Part shown: positions 26,401-37,248 of the stretch, piece after piece
Layout of the letters: the number at the start of each line of letters is the position of its first letter
Position numbering within the stretch: position 1 is the stretch's first letter
Origin: Eucalyptus grandis
Lineage: Eukaryota > Streptophyta > Magnoliopsida > Myrtales > Myrtaceae
Reading direction: 5' to 3'
DNA length: 64,000 bases
Assembly: GCF_016545825.1 (NCBI RefSeq)
Contig: NC_052619.1
Location: 5,099,501-5,163,500, forward strand
Notes under the pieces: model-generated
The model's input: the letters and a program-made list of their open reading frames with translations, nothing else
The model's database searches: none
What the model was told of the DNA's origin: nothing
Position numbers and translations under genes: made by a program

Positions 26401-27087
26401 CGCTAAACCAATGAAGTGACCATCTACTCAATGCCGACTACACTCGTGACAGGGCAGACATCAAAAGCAACCATCCAGCCACATAATAACTCCACGAACA
26501 GAGAAGATACTCCACAAATTAGCTAGGCAATACTCACCTCCCCGGTGTGAGGATTGATAGTTTGCAGGACGCTCTCGATGGCCTTGAATTCCATCTTGGA
26601 CGCCTTCTGAGTCAGCTGAAACGACCGGATGCACACCACGTCCTTACCCGCCGCCGTCTTGAACCTCAACTTGATCTGCCCCTTCGTCTCCGTCTCCCCC
26701 GCCACCTTCAAACCGCCACCAATCCCAAACATATCTCACCACAAAAGCCAAAAAAAAAAAAATGGAACGGAAGGGCGAAACGGAGAATCGGAGCACCTTG
26801 GGGTCGTGGATGAAACTGTGGCCGGACCGCGCGTTCGGGGGCAGCTCGCCGGTGCAGCACAGCTTCAGGCACTCGATTATCGTCTGCGGAAACACACGGC
26901 CGGAGAAAAACTTCCTCAGATGAAGAGAGAGAGAGAGAGAGAGAGGAGAGAGGGGAATGGTTACGGTTTTGCCGGCGCCGTTGGGGCCAACGATGAGGGT
27001 CAAGGGCTTGAAGAAGGTGATGACGAGCTTGTTCTCCGGGTCGAAGCTCCGGATGCCCTTGATCAGCATCTTGTCCACCGTGCTCAT
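11422..27087 (-). CDS. RAD50: DNA repair ATPase RAD50, with a -1 frameshift in exon 21
   Basis: RAD50 is the SMC-like ATPase of the nuclear MRE11-RAD50-NBS1 complex, which tethers and processes DNA double-strand breaks. I read 27 exons: 27087-26965, 26883-26797, 26705-26538, 26239-26064, 24147-24033, 23063-22835, 22025-21847, 21754-21584, 21305-21201, 21112-21005, 20911-20700, 20575-20483, 19733-19606, 18863-18749, 18665-18536, 18413-18204, 16768-16560, 16317-16116, 15286-15117, 15041-14717, 14175-14051, 13972-13920, 12316-12166, 12078-12016, 11930-11797, 11677-11549 and 11461-11422. They sum to 3,950 nt, one short of 1,316 codons plus stop. Walker A GPNGAGKT is at 34-41, the zinc hook CPCC at 695-698 between long coiled coils, then the signature SAGQK and Walker B LALDEP. 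Intron 23 is GC-AG. A base is missing at 14091/14092, so the literal frame stops at 14064-14062 after about 1,122 residues. Introns 4, 13, 16 and 22 are large and contain no gene. Confidence 0.93.
23036..23227. repeat. Three tandem 64-bp copies spanning the exon 6 splice acceptor of RAD50
   Basis: Copies start at 23036, 23100 and 23164 with only a few mismatches. Read on the minus strand, each contains a pyrimidine-rich tract, a TTTTACAG acceptor and the first bases of exon 6. The copy at 23036-23099 is the one joined to the rest of exon 6; the other two lie upstream in intron 5. Use of either decoy without further splicing would add 64 or 128 nt and shift the frame. Confidence 0.9.
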
Positions 27088-27310
27088 CTTCGCCGCCGCC
27101 CGCCGCCCGCCGCCAGCCGCCGCCGCCGCCGCCGCTGCTCCTCCGACGAAAGAGCGACCGTCCCGGCCTCCTCGCTACCGCATGAGCCGTTGAAATGAGA
27201 GCGAAGCGAAGAGAGCTTGCTTTGGGGAGTGAAGAAGAAGAAGAAGAAGAGAGGGAACAGAAAAGGAAAGTGGGGATACTCCTTTCCTCCGGTGGAGGGG
27301 GAGAAGTGTC
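27088..27310 (-). promoter_or_regulatory. RAD50 leader and proximal promoter
   Basis: The bases upstream of the RAD50 ATG include a run of GCC/GGC triplets (about 27,090-27,150) and a GAA/CTT-rich stretch near 27,230-27,250. This resembles a GC-rich 5' UTR and core promoter. An AT dinucleotide repeat follows at about 27,335-27,358. No convincing TATA box was fixed. Confidence 0.45.
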
Positions 27311-27334
27311 CCGCTGCCAATTTAAAAAAATAAA

Positions 27335-27359
<25 letters not shown>

Positions 27360-27365
<6 letters not shown>

Positions 27366-27648
27366 TCAAATTGATATATTTATAATAAATTTATCTAAAA
27401 ATAATTTTAAAATTACTAAAATTTGCGATAAATTAAACCCTCTTCACAAATTAATACACTTATAATAAATGAGTGATAAAATTCATATCGATACGCCGTA
27501 TTATCCAACTCAATAATTTGATATTAAAATTTAGTAAAAATTAAGAATGGTAAATTTGTCATTGGTGTATTGATTTAAGATTTTATGTGATCAAAAAATT
27601 TAATTCGAGGTAAATTTGTTGTAAATATATCAATTTAGTGCTTTTTTA
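27360..27648. mobile_element. Small A/T-rich foldback element
   Basis: The left end (about AAATTGATATATTTATAAT) and the reverse complement of the right end (about AAATTGATATATTTACAAC) match, with further related phrases inward. The phrases also resemble the arms of the foldback at 28,375-28,888, so both probably belong to one MITE family. No target duplication was fixed. Confidence 0.5.
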
Positions 27649-27723
27649 TGATATGAACCATTTATTAAGAACTTCTTACCCAAAAAAAAAAAAGAAAACC
27701 CTTTATTCAAAACATATAACTTA

Positions 27724-27978
27724 TTGGACTTATCGGTTCCCAGTCCGGTCCAAACCCCGAGAATTGGGCTAGGAAGACTGATTCCCAAATTCTGGGATCG
27801 AGAACCCAACCGAACCGATCCATCTTGGAATCGGGAACCAAGTCAACTAACTAGTTTGGTCCAATACGTTTAGGTTCGATGGAACCGATAAATTTGTTGT
27901 TTTGGGTTAAAAATAAAATGAAAAATGGGAAAAATTGAGAGGAACTAAGATTTGTTTCTTAAGAAAATTAAAAATAGT

Positions 27979-28013
<35 letters not shown>

Positions 28014-28200
28014 ATCAACAAATTTGGTCAAGTGGATTCGTCTCACCTTGGAATCGAGAACCAAATTGACAGGCCACCGCTTCCAAAAGTGGGAACCGAG
28101 AATCGAATCACCCTATTTGGGAACCGCCTGGGACCGGCCAATCTAGTTCAATCCAGTTTAGGCAATTCTCAATTCGGGTGGTTCCCATTGCACACCCCTA
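27724..28200. mobile_element. Possible hAT-type non-autonomous element
   Basis: The 8-bp sequence ATAACTTA flanks the interval (27716-27723 and 28201-28208), the length expected for hAT elements. The right end reads TAGGGGTGTGCAATGGGAAC in reverse complement, and both halves contain GGTTCC/GGAACC phrases, but the left tip is poorly matched. The interior holds an (AC)n(AT)n microsatellite at about 27,979-28,013. The flanking repeat is A/T-rich and could be chance. Confidence 0.4.
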
Positions 28201-28374
28201 ATAACTTAAATTATCTTATCAAAATTTATACATCAATGTATTTAAAAAAGAGTAATCTAATTACGAAATTAAATTTTTTATTATAACTAAACTTGCAAAT
28301 TCATCTTGGATGTAAACAACTTGTATCCAAAAATATCGCTATCAAAATGTGCTGCTAATAATGAAAATGATTAA

Positions 28375-28888
28375 TACCCTGAAAATCCCCAAACTAATAC
28401 ATATGTGACAAATTTACCATAAATTTACCATAAATTTATTTTTTGACCATTAAAAACCCCAAACTGATATATTTTTTACAAATTTACCACAAATTGATAT
28501 AGTTGTGACAAATTTATCCTATGTTAGTTTCCGTTAAATTTTACTATCAAATTACTAAGTTGAATGACACATGACGGTTAACTAGTGTATCGGTTTGGGA
28601 TTTTATTATCTGTTTGTTTGGTTATATAATTTTTTTGATTTTTCATTGTATTAATCTAATTTAATGGAAGGTATATTTGTCACAAACGTACTAGCTTAGG
28701 GTTTTGACAGTTAAATACATTAGTTTTAGGTAAAATTATCATAAATGTACCAATTTATAGTTTTTTTATAATCAATTTGGGTAAATGTGTCATGGGTGTA
28801 CTAACTTGAGATTTTTCACAATCAAAAAATTAATTTGAGATAAATTTATCATGGGTATACCAATTTTGAGTTTTTCAGGAATACTTTT
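28375..28888. mobile_element. Foldback MITE with arms of about 200 bp
   Basis: The left arm begins CCCTGAAAATCCCCAAACTA; the reverse complement of the right arm begins CCTGAAAAACTCAAAATTGG. Both continue with repeated phrases of the type GACAAATTTACC. The centre is near 28,600. It is non-coding and related to the smaller foldback at 27,360-27,648. Confidence 0.65.
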
Positions 28889-30180
28889 GTTCTACCTATC
28901 ACTAGCCAAAGAACCTGAAAAACTTGTAGAACAAATGAAATGAGCAACCACAACCCAACAAATAGTACAAATGTCTTTTAAGTATATCAAACATTCATGA
29001 TGCAAATTTTAACTTATCAATCTTGAATTCGGTATACAACATATATAAAATCTAAAAAATGAGTTATATTTTTTCAATAAAACTTTTGACATATCATCGC
29101 AATAGACAATATCAAAATATAATGCTCAATATTTGATTATGGCCACACTCGACACTAGTGACAAAGGCAACCAAGTTGCCAGGTCTCCACCTATAACCGG
29201 TAGTGGTTTGGCCAGAAAGACATTTCGATAACCAAATGCATGCTTATTGCTCAATGAGTTCTAATGATAGCATAGCATAAGCATAATTCATTAAATCAAT
29301 CAATCAGAAAAAGATATCAAGATGAAGTAACATGCTACTTTAACTGCTACTTGACCAACCTAAACTTGATCGTCGACAAAATGATCCTATGCGCCAAAGA
29401 AACCCTTGCCCAAAGCAATTATTTTTAACTACCCTCTATGCGGAACTTGAGGGCGAGACTTTTAAATTTGTGCTCTAACTTCGAAAGTTACTCTAATTAG
29501 ACGAACAAAGGGCTCGAAACCTTATTAGGTCGCCAAACAAAGTTCATCTGTCTTGCCGAGATGTCCACGGCACATAAGTGAATTTTTCCCTCTATTTTCT
29601 TCCTGCGTTCTTCGTAGTTCATAATGTCTTACGGTTTCCTCTCTCTCTTCTTCATCTTTTATTTTGCCGTTCTTTTCTCTTTTAATTTTCTGCCCACCTT
29701 TGACCAGTTGACCCCTTCCACCTCTCTTCGTTTTATCCGTCAACTCTTAAGACAGACATGATAATCATTTTATTCATGAGTATAATTATTTTTTTACTCC
29801 CTAGAGTAAACTTGGGACTGAAAATTATTTGATAACGCAACTTCATTTTTTTATTTATAAAACAAATTTTTAGTCCAAAAATAAAAGTAAAAATTTTTCA
29901 TTTCTCTATTTTTTGAATAGAAATGAAAAATAAAAATCATTATCATCGCACGCCCTCACTACTAGTCGGCCACCCATCTCTTACCACCTACTGCCACCAC
30001 TCGAGAAGAAAAAAATTTATATCTTTATCAAACGAATTTATATTTCGAGAATAAAAGTTTTATCCTTATCAAATTTGTATTTTGTTCAAAAATTCATTTA
30101 GGAAATTAAAAGAAAAAAAAACAATCTATTTATAAAAAAGAATGATTATCATCCATGTTCTAAATTTTTGGCCTAAGTTA
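28889..30180. other. Intergenic region without recognisable gene
   Basis: This stretch is A/T-rich with short open frames only. One minus-strand frame at 29,525-29,743 is rich in K, E and R but has no family resemblance and no supporting splice context. I see nothing else in it. Confidence 0.5.
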
Positions 30181-32100
30181 ATGTGTTCGCCTCGTGCATC
30201 CCAATTAAGAGATGGCAGTAGGACCGACTACTATGGCGCCGGCACAGCCATGACCTACAAACCACAAATTGAATCGGCACAATTCGTACGAGCGTCGTTC
30301 GGAGCCAAGGATGCAGGCCCTTCCGCATGACTCAAAAACCTTCAATTTTATTCATTCGGTTCGCTAACCCACTATCTAACCAAATGAATATTGATTCTTT
30401 CAATTTTTTTTCTTACAAAAAACCCTTCGTATACTCTATTTATTTCACGAAAAATACTTTCATCATTTCCCAGTGTTTTGATCACTTGAGAAGGCTAGGT
30501 AATAGAAAATCTTGTCATCATTCAACTAAAATTTTATGATTAAATTCTGGAAATGATTTTGAAAATCAAAATTCATATTCTAAAATATCAATGACATTAG
30601 CTCACGAGCACAAGAACCCAATGCCCGTGCCTCGGCAACCACTGCCCGTGCCCCAGTTCTCATTGTGGTGCTCGAATACGCAGCCATCATATTAAAAGTA
30701 CCCAACTACCAAGCCCTAGTCCATCAAAGCCAAAATCTATTCCATGGCAACCAGGCTTGAGTCCACAAGTGGGCCCTAAGTTCCTCAAGGCTAAACCTAA
30801 GACATGGTGTTGTGCCTAAGTCCTCCGTAATCGTGCATTTCTACCTGTCTCCCATACCCCAGTTGCTAGTGCCTATTGATAGTTTGTTTATAAAACAAAT
30901 GAAGAGGTAACTTGTCCCACATCAAAAAGATGTGAGTGCACACCTGAACGAGATTTGGCACTTACCGATGATCATTATTTTTTTTTTCTTTTTTGCAACA
31001 TTTTGAAGAGTTGCCTCTATTCGAAAGAAAAAAATAAGTACATTTGTTTTGTGATCAAACTAACTTGTTCTTTCATTTTTCGTTTTCTTTCAAAAGAAAC
31101 TACGGTTGTTATTTCCAATTATTTTCTATCAGAGACCTGAAAAAATACTAAAATTGCTATCTAGTATTCTCATTTGAGACTTTGTTGTATCCTAAAAGAA
31201 ATTTGCCGGTGACCATTAGCAACATTGTGGAGCAAATAAATCCTTAAAAAAATTGATATCACGCTTCAAAGTTCGACTTGATTATTCTAAAGATCCGATT
31301 CGACTTCACTGTTCTACTAAATTCGAAGCCATATTTTCCAACATTGCCCAAGTCCCGCTCCACATAGGCTGGACCGAAAGTAATTAAACATGCAAACACA
31401 ATTTGAATTGGGTTTTTGATTTGGACTCCGGACTCCAAAAGTTTTACACCAACTAGTGCAGCACGCCATGGCAGCGAGCTGAAGGAACCATCTCATGATG
31501 AAATGGTCGAAACATAGAAGAACTGGGATCCTCAAACAGTATTGTTCACATGATAAAGCAAAGTAAAAACTCAAGACATACGTCCACTTTCTTACCATTA
31601 CTCACCGACTCAGTTCACAATAATACGAAAAGTTCTTGAATGAACCTCGACATTCCCCACCATGTTTGACAGAGTTCAAAGTGATTTTCAATTCATACTG
31701 AAAAGATTCAAGATCAAATCATCCATCCTAGTAAAATGAAGATGAAAATTTAATAATGGTTTGCCTCTTTCCTTGATGGCAGAAGTTTAAAAGTGCCACA
31801 ACTCAAATATTGTGTCATGAAGACTAAGAAAAGGATTTTTTTTACCCCTAACAAGAATAAACTTGAGCTAAAGAACAAAGGAGCCAAGTCAAACAACAAA
31901 AAGAGCACATACAAAGCCTAATTCAGCCAGCAAAACCCAACGCCAACAATATAGAAGATAATGATGGTCATTCCCCCAGCCGCAAACATGATGCTTCTGC
32001 AGATAAAACTCCAGAACCAATGTCTGAAAACTTGGTCTCGAGATATTGAATAGGACTAGAAGGCGGAGGACCGCTAAATGGCTGTGTTGACCATAGAAGT
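30181..32100. repeat. Diverged segmental duplicate, copy A
   Basis: The blocks at about 30,250-30,875 and 31,350-32,090 match 35,690-36,590 and 37,250-37,930 in the same order and orientation, with perhaps 85-90 percent similarity by eye. Copy A lacks the SINE and the Harbinger-type MITE found in copy B and so preserves both empty sites. It has 470 bp (30,880-31,350) absent from copy B. A stretch near 31,440-31,535 looks like a decayed coding exon: in copy B it stays open for about 34 codons to a stop, and here it has an internal stop. I do not recognise the parent gene. Confidence 0.7.
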
Positions 32101-32401
32101 GCTACGAAAAATAGAAGTGGAAAGTGTTGTCGCTTAGTAGCATCATGTGCTCTAATAAGCCAACAACTTTTCAAATTTTGAACTTGGATGGACTCAATGC
32201 GAGACACAATAGTTGATTGATGAAATTGCATTAATCAAAGATAGACCAAACAAAAGATAGATATATTTTTATTAAGGAGAGGATCAAGGTAATTGGAGAT
32301 TGATTTCATTTGTTTATGGAACTTGTAATCCACATATCTGATCCTGTTTGCGGTTATTTGAAAAAAATTTGGGCTAGGAAATTGCTAACTGTGAGAAAAG
32401 G

Positions 32402-33934
32402 GTAAAAGAACGCGTGCCATAATTTGCTCAAATGGACACTTAAGTGTCACATTCAAAGAAAAACGGATAACTTAAGTGCCATTCTAGCAAAGTCCGGCCA
32501 AAGGCTGACGTGGCATTTTTCGGCGAATTTCCGGCGAAGTGAGCCCAAAACAAGCCGTTTTACACGTTGACATGACCAAATAATGCAAAAACGACGTCGT
32601 TTTGGGTTGACATGGTAAAAAAATAATATAAAAATTAAATAAATTAAATTTAAAATTAGATTTAGTTAAAATATTAAAAAATAATAATTTTAAAATTAAA
32701 TTTAGTTAAAATATTTTTAAAAATTAAAAATTAAAAAAAAGGAGGGCGTGGGCTGAGGAGGTGGTGGTGGTGAGGGCTGATATAAAAAAATTAAAAATTA
32801 AAAAAAAAAAGGGGAATGGCCGACGACGGAGAGGTGACGGTGGCCCGGGTCGCCGTGGCCCCCGGCGAGGTTGCGGCCCTCGCCCAGATTCTGGTGAGTG
32901 GCGGCGCAACCCTCGCCCGGCTCGCACGCCTGCCGCCCGGTCGGTGGGTCGCCAACCCCGCCCCTCCCCTCTCTCGTCGATCCTTCTAAATTTTTTTAAT
33001 TTTAAAATTATTATTTTTTAATATTTTAATTAAATTTAATTTTAAAATTATTATTTTTATTATTTTAGCTAAATTTAAATTTAAATTTATTATTTTTTAA
33101 TATTTTAACTAAATCTAATTTTAAATTTAATTTATTTAATTTTTATATTTTTTTTACCACGTCACCAAAACGATTTGTTCTTTGCATTATTTGGCCACAT
33201 CAATGCAAAACAAAAGCGTCGTTTTGAGTCGGTTCGCAGAAAAATGTCACGTCAGCATTTTGACCGGACTTTGGCTGGATTGGCACTCAAGTGATCCCTT
33301 TTACTTCGATTTTGGCACTTAAGGGTGCGTTTATTTGCGTTTTTGTTTAAAAATTGTTCAAAAACAGAAATAGAAAAAAGTATTTATGTCCGGGGAACAA
33401 TTTTTTAACAAAAAAAACGCGTTTGGTAAATTTGTTACAGGAACAAAAAATAAACAGAAACACGTTTGGTAAATTTGTATAAATTTTTATTTCTTTTATT
33501 TTTAATTATTTTTTCTATTTTTTCTATTTTTTTCTATTTTTTTTTTTTCTTTTTCTTTTTTCTTTTTTTCTTCTTTTGGCCTGGCGACCGTGACGAGGGC
33601 CGACGGCCTCGCCCAGCCACGCGAGGCTCGAGCTCGCCAAAGGCGAGGCCGCCGGCCATGGCCGGGCCGGCGACCGGCCAAAGAAAAAAAGAAAGAAAAA
33701 AAGAAGAAGAAAATAAAAGTGTTTGCATTCCTTTTGTTTTGGAACAAAAGAACAAAAAGGAAAGCTAAACACACCCAAACGCGTTGTTCTTTTTTTGTTC
33801 AGGAACAAAAAAACAGAAAAAATGTTTAAAAATAGAAAAAGAAATATAAACAAACAGCCCTAAGTGTACCTTTCATAAGTTATGGACGCGTGTTTTTTGC
33901 GAAAGTTATGGCGACTTGAGGGGTCCGCACATCA
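32402..33934. mobile_element. Foldback MULE-like element, copy 2, with 10-bp target duplication
   Basis: The perfect direct repeat TGAGAAAAGG at 32392-32401 and 33935-33944 flanks it. The arms match those of the element at 9,600-10,831. The left tip is GTAAAAGAACGCG; the right tip ends CCGCACATCA, and both ends carry CTTAAGTG-type subrepeats. A GC-rich core lies at about 32,740-32,985 between A/T-rich blocks. The right arm is split by a nested MITE at 33,323-33,860. No transposase is encoded. The class rests on duplication length and arm structure. Confidence 0.82.
33323..33860. mobile_element. Harbinger (Tourist)-type MITE nested in the MULE-like element
   Basis: The 538-bp insert is flanked by TAA (33320-33322 and 33861-33863). 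The left end is GGGTGCGTTTATTTGCG and the right end is GGGCTGTTTGTTTATAT in reverse complement. Removing it and one TAA restores the host arm GCACTTAAGTGTACC, which matches the first MULE-like copy. The centre (about 33,580-33,680) is GC-rich and can fold on itself. The 3-bp TWA duplication and GGG/GGC tips fit PIF/Harbinger MITEs. Confidence 0.85.
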
Positions 33935-33944
33935 TGAGAAAAGG

Positions 33945-35500
33945 CTAGTTGGCTTGAAGATGCGATTGAAGCACATATATGGAGAGTTGTTTATGTGATT
34001 GACAATCAAGCTACTAAGGATTCTAGAAACATGAATGCACATCCTAATGAAAGTCAAAATAAGATGCAACAGCTAGCGGATCATAAGGAAAATCTTCAAA
34101 TTTGAAGCTTATAAGGGCTGGAAATTGAAGCGGAGGAAAAGAGGTAAGACAAAGACAGCACCCAAAGAAGCATACCCTGATTATCACATTTATTCTTATT
34201 TATAGGCTTCCGAATTTCTGAAGAGTATTTCTTGATAAAAACTTGTGAAATTCAGACTAAATTTTGGTATAAGAAGAAAAGCATAATGCCGCTCAGTGTG
34301 TCAATAGAGAAGGAATGGCTTCACTGTACTTGAGTTGTACACAAATCAGGTTGTGTTCTTACTGGAGGTGTTCAGACAGGGAGGTGGTTTTGTATCCATG
34401 GGAGAATTACAGAAGCAACTGCTACTGTTGCAGGGGAAAATATATCGCAATTCTTGTACTGCTTGATTGAAGTAGTGGAGCTCAGCCTTAATTCGAAGCC
34501 AAACCTCTTTAGACACTTGGTTCAATCTCCTTGTCCCTCCTTATCGTCATCTACCAAATGCATCAACTATTGTTGGGACATTACTATGTTATAACATCAA
34601 CTGATTCTTTAGGAGCGAAATAGAGTAACAAGTGCAATACATTTTCAGGTGTAACGCCATTGTTATAGTACAGGATTTGATTCCACAGGCTGCTCTTTGC
34701 TTTACGCTATGATCTTCAACCAACTGATCCTCCCCTCCTTGATTTCCATATGCAGGTGTCACGGTCAAGGGGTTCCTATGACTAAAGGATCGTGCGTTTT
34801 CGAGGTCGAGGACCTCCCGAGATTGCAATGGTTTCCCACAAGAGAGCTTCTAGAACGTTTCAAGGGTGGGCAATATGGTAATTGCGCTGATGTCTAAAAC
34901 TCTCCTACCGTTAGTGTCAGTAGTAGGTTGGGCAGTATGATTTCGTCCGCCGGATAAAATCTCGATCAATGGTTAAAATCTAAGAACCTCTAGTATAAGA
35001 AGGATGTTCTTCCCTAATTTGAATCCATCCAACCAGTCAGTAACCAAAAGGTTCATTTCTCTTCAAGAGCTTCTCTCTTTAGAAACCTTCTCCCTCTACG
35101 ATTCGGGTGAGCAAGTGAGCAATCAATCCGAGCAAGGCTCAACGACGATCGAGTCGATCCAAAAGAGCTAAGTCACCGCACGGTCACGATCCCAATCAAT
35201 CGGCCCGTGACACCTTGTATTAGAACTTAGCTACCTACTTGAGATTGAGCTAATGCTTCCTCTAAATTTTGTCAGCTGCTCTTCCCTGATCATTCCATTC
35301 CCCAAATAAGCTAATCTTCATAACAAGAAAAAGAGTCCAAGTCATATCCAGGGCCAAACAATGAACATTCTGTAGCAATTCTCGTAGGCATAACCACAAA
35401 CACAGAAAACTATCACCTACACACACGCTCGAACACAAGAAAGAGTCAAAAAATAAAAAAGAACATAAAAGAACAAGAATGCTCCACCTCCTTGTCCTGC
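33945..35500. other. Intergenic stretch with possible gene relics
   Basis: Just right of the MULE-like element a plus-strand frame stays open for about 53 codons (33,946-34,105), but it lacks a start or supporting splice sites. The block at 34,180-34,900 has mixed composition typical of decayed exons or introns, without a recognisable protein. Nothing here supports an intact gene. Confidence 0.4.
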
Positions 35501-35504
35501 GCGG

Positions 35505-35690
35505 CTTCCAGGAAGAGTCCGCCGCCGACATCTCCTCTTCGGCGGCCGCCATTCCTCTCAACCCGCAACGACCCACTTTGAGTTGCGCAACTTCCAGAAA
35601 GAGTCCGCCGCCGACGTCTCCTCTTCGACAGCTGCAAATGCCACCGAGATTCTGATTCCTCTCAAGCCGCAACACCCACTTTGAGTCTGA
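35505..35690. repeat. Two-copy GC-rich tandem repeat
   Basis: A unit of about 86-100 bp starting CTTCCAGGAAGAGTCCGCCG (35,505) is repeated at 35,591. Both units end in CCCACTTTGAGT. The second unit has an internal insertion. Its minus-strand frame is arginine/glycine rich and probably not coding. Confidence 0.65.
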
Positions 35691-35847
35691 CAAATGACAA
35701 ACTAAATCGGCACGATTCGTACGAGCATCCGTTGAGCCAAGGATGCGAAGGGTCCGTTCTGAGCCAAGGATGTGGGCCTTTGCGTGGCTCAAAAACCTTC
35801 AATTTTATTCATTTGGTTTGCTAGCCCACCATCTAAGCAAATGAATG

Positions 35848-36041
35848 TTTTTTTTTTGTAACCCAGGAATCCCGTAAGCCGACAGTATGCAAGCAAACCC
35901 TGAGAAACGACTACAGAACCCACCACTAGTACTCCAAGTAAAAATCTCTAATGACGCCTTTGGGATTCAAACTTCTCCCCTTCGTGAGGGAGAGAGAGCC
36001 CGAACCAGCTACAATCAGCTACGTTGCTGAGGGCGGTGGTT
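35848..36041 (-). mobile_element. SINE-type retroposon
   Basis: The roughly 194-bp insert is flanked by direct repeats of 13-16 bp (core AAGCAAATGAATG at 35835-35847 and 36042-36054). On the minus strand it ends in GGTTAC followed by about ten A residues. A box-B-like motif GTTTGAATCCC lies inside; box A is not convincing. Copy A of the surrounding segmental duplicate has the uninterrupted site near 30,380. Length, tail, duplication and empty site together make a SINE the best reading. Confidence 0.8.
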
Positions 36042-36594
36042 AAGCAAATGAATGTTGATTCTTTCAAAAAAAAAAAAAAAAAAAAACTTACCATAAAACC
36101 CTTCTTATACTCTATTTATTTCACAAAAAATACTTTCATCATTTCCCAACATTTGGATCACTTAAGAAGGCTAAGAAATAGAAAATCCTTTCATCGTTCA
36201 ACAGAAAATTTATGATTAAATTATGGAAATAATTTTGAAAATCAAAATTCATATTCCAAAATATCAATGACATCAGCATACGGGCACAAGAACCCCAATG
36301 GCTATGCTTGGGTCCTCGACAACCAGTGCCCATGCCCAAGTTCTCATTGTTGTGCTCGAATACCCAACCGTCACGCTCAAGTACCCAGCTACCAAGCCCT
36401 AGTATTAAAGCCGAAATCTATTCCTTGGCAACCAGGCTTGGGTCCACAAGTGGGCCCTAAGTTCCCAAAGGCTGAGCCTAAGACCCTTGTGTCGTTCCTG
36501 AGTCCTCCATAGTCGGGCATTTTTTCCTGCCTCCCATACTCGAGTTGCTAGTGCCCATGTCCTGCTCCACATAGGCCGGGCTAAAAGTAATTAA

Positions 36595-37248
36595 GGTCCT
36601 GTTTGGTTCAACTTTGAGAGAATGTCTTTGTGAAAATACAAATACCTTTTGAATTAAGGAAGTTTTCCAAAATACAAATAATGTTTAGTGAATTGTAATT
36701 TAAAATTATATGACAAAACAACTTTAGCTAAAACGCCATTTGTAAATGACTTTTACTAATTTTTTTAAATTGCAATTTTTTTTTTAAATCCAGGCAAGCT
36801 AGATCTGGCCACCGGATTACCGGATGACCTCATCTAAGGTCACGCAACCCAAGCGGTTGTTACCTAAGGTCATTGCCTAGGGTTGAGCGACCCCAGGTGA
36901 CTGTTACCTAAGGTCCAACGATGGATGGCCGCCGAGGTCACACAATTCAAGCCATCAGTCACTTGAGGTTCAACAACAGTCGCCAAGGTCAAGCAACCCT
37001 CAAGCAATGGTCGCCGGCGCACATGACCCCCTGGCTGGCAATCATCGGCTTCCAATCGACTTTCCATTCGATGGTCGAGGCCAACACTTGTATTCCAAAA
37101 GATATTTCGAAAATGCAACTTCCCAACCTTTTGAAGATGCAATTATATTTTCCCAAAATTGAGCAAAATCACAAAATCAAATGCAAATGCATTTGGCCAA
37201 GGGACTTTAGATCCCAAAGCTCAGTACAAATGCCAAACCAAATGGGCC
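36595..37248. mobile_element. Harbinger (Tourist)-type MITE with an empty site in copy A
   Basis: The 654-bp insert is flanked by TAA (36592-36594 and 37249-37251). The left tip is GGTCCTGTTTGGTTC; the right tip in reverse complement is GGCCCATTTGGTTTGG. The matching place in copy A (about 31,379-31,395) reads AGTAATTAAACATGC with a single TAA and no insert. The open frame running through it is coincidental. Confidence 0.85.

Noticed and set aside
26629..27198. A 189-codon plus-strand frame
   Set aside because: It is the antisense shadow of RAD50 exons 1-3 and their GC-rich surroundings.
33466..33853. Overlapping frames with poly-F and poly-K/R in the nested MITE
   Set aside because: They translate poly(T), poly(A) and a GC hairpin within a MITE; no coding character.
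35262..35792. A 176-codon minus-strand frame
   Set aside because: It spans the GC-rich tandem repeat and part of the segmental duplicate, with no domain or splice support.
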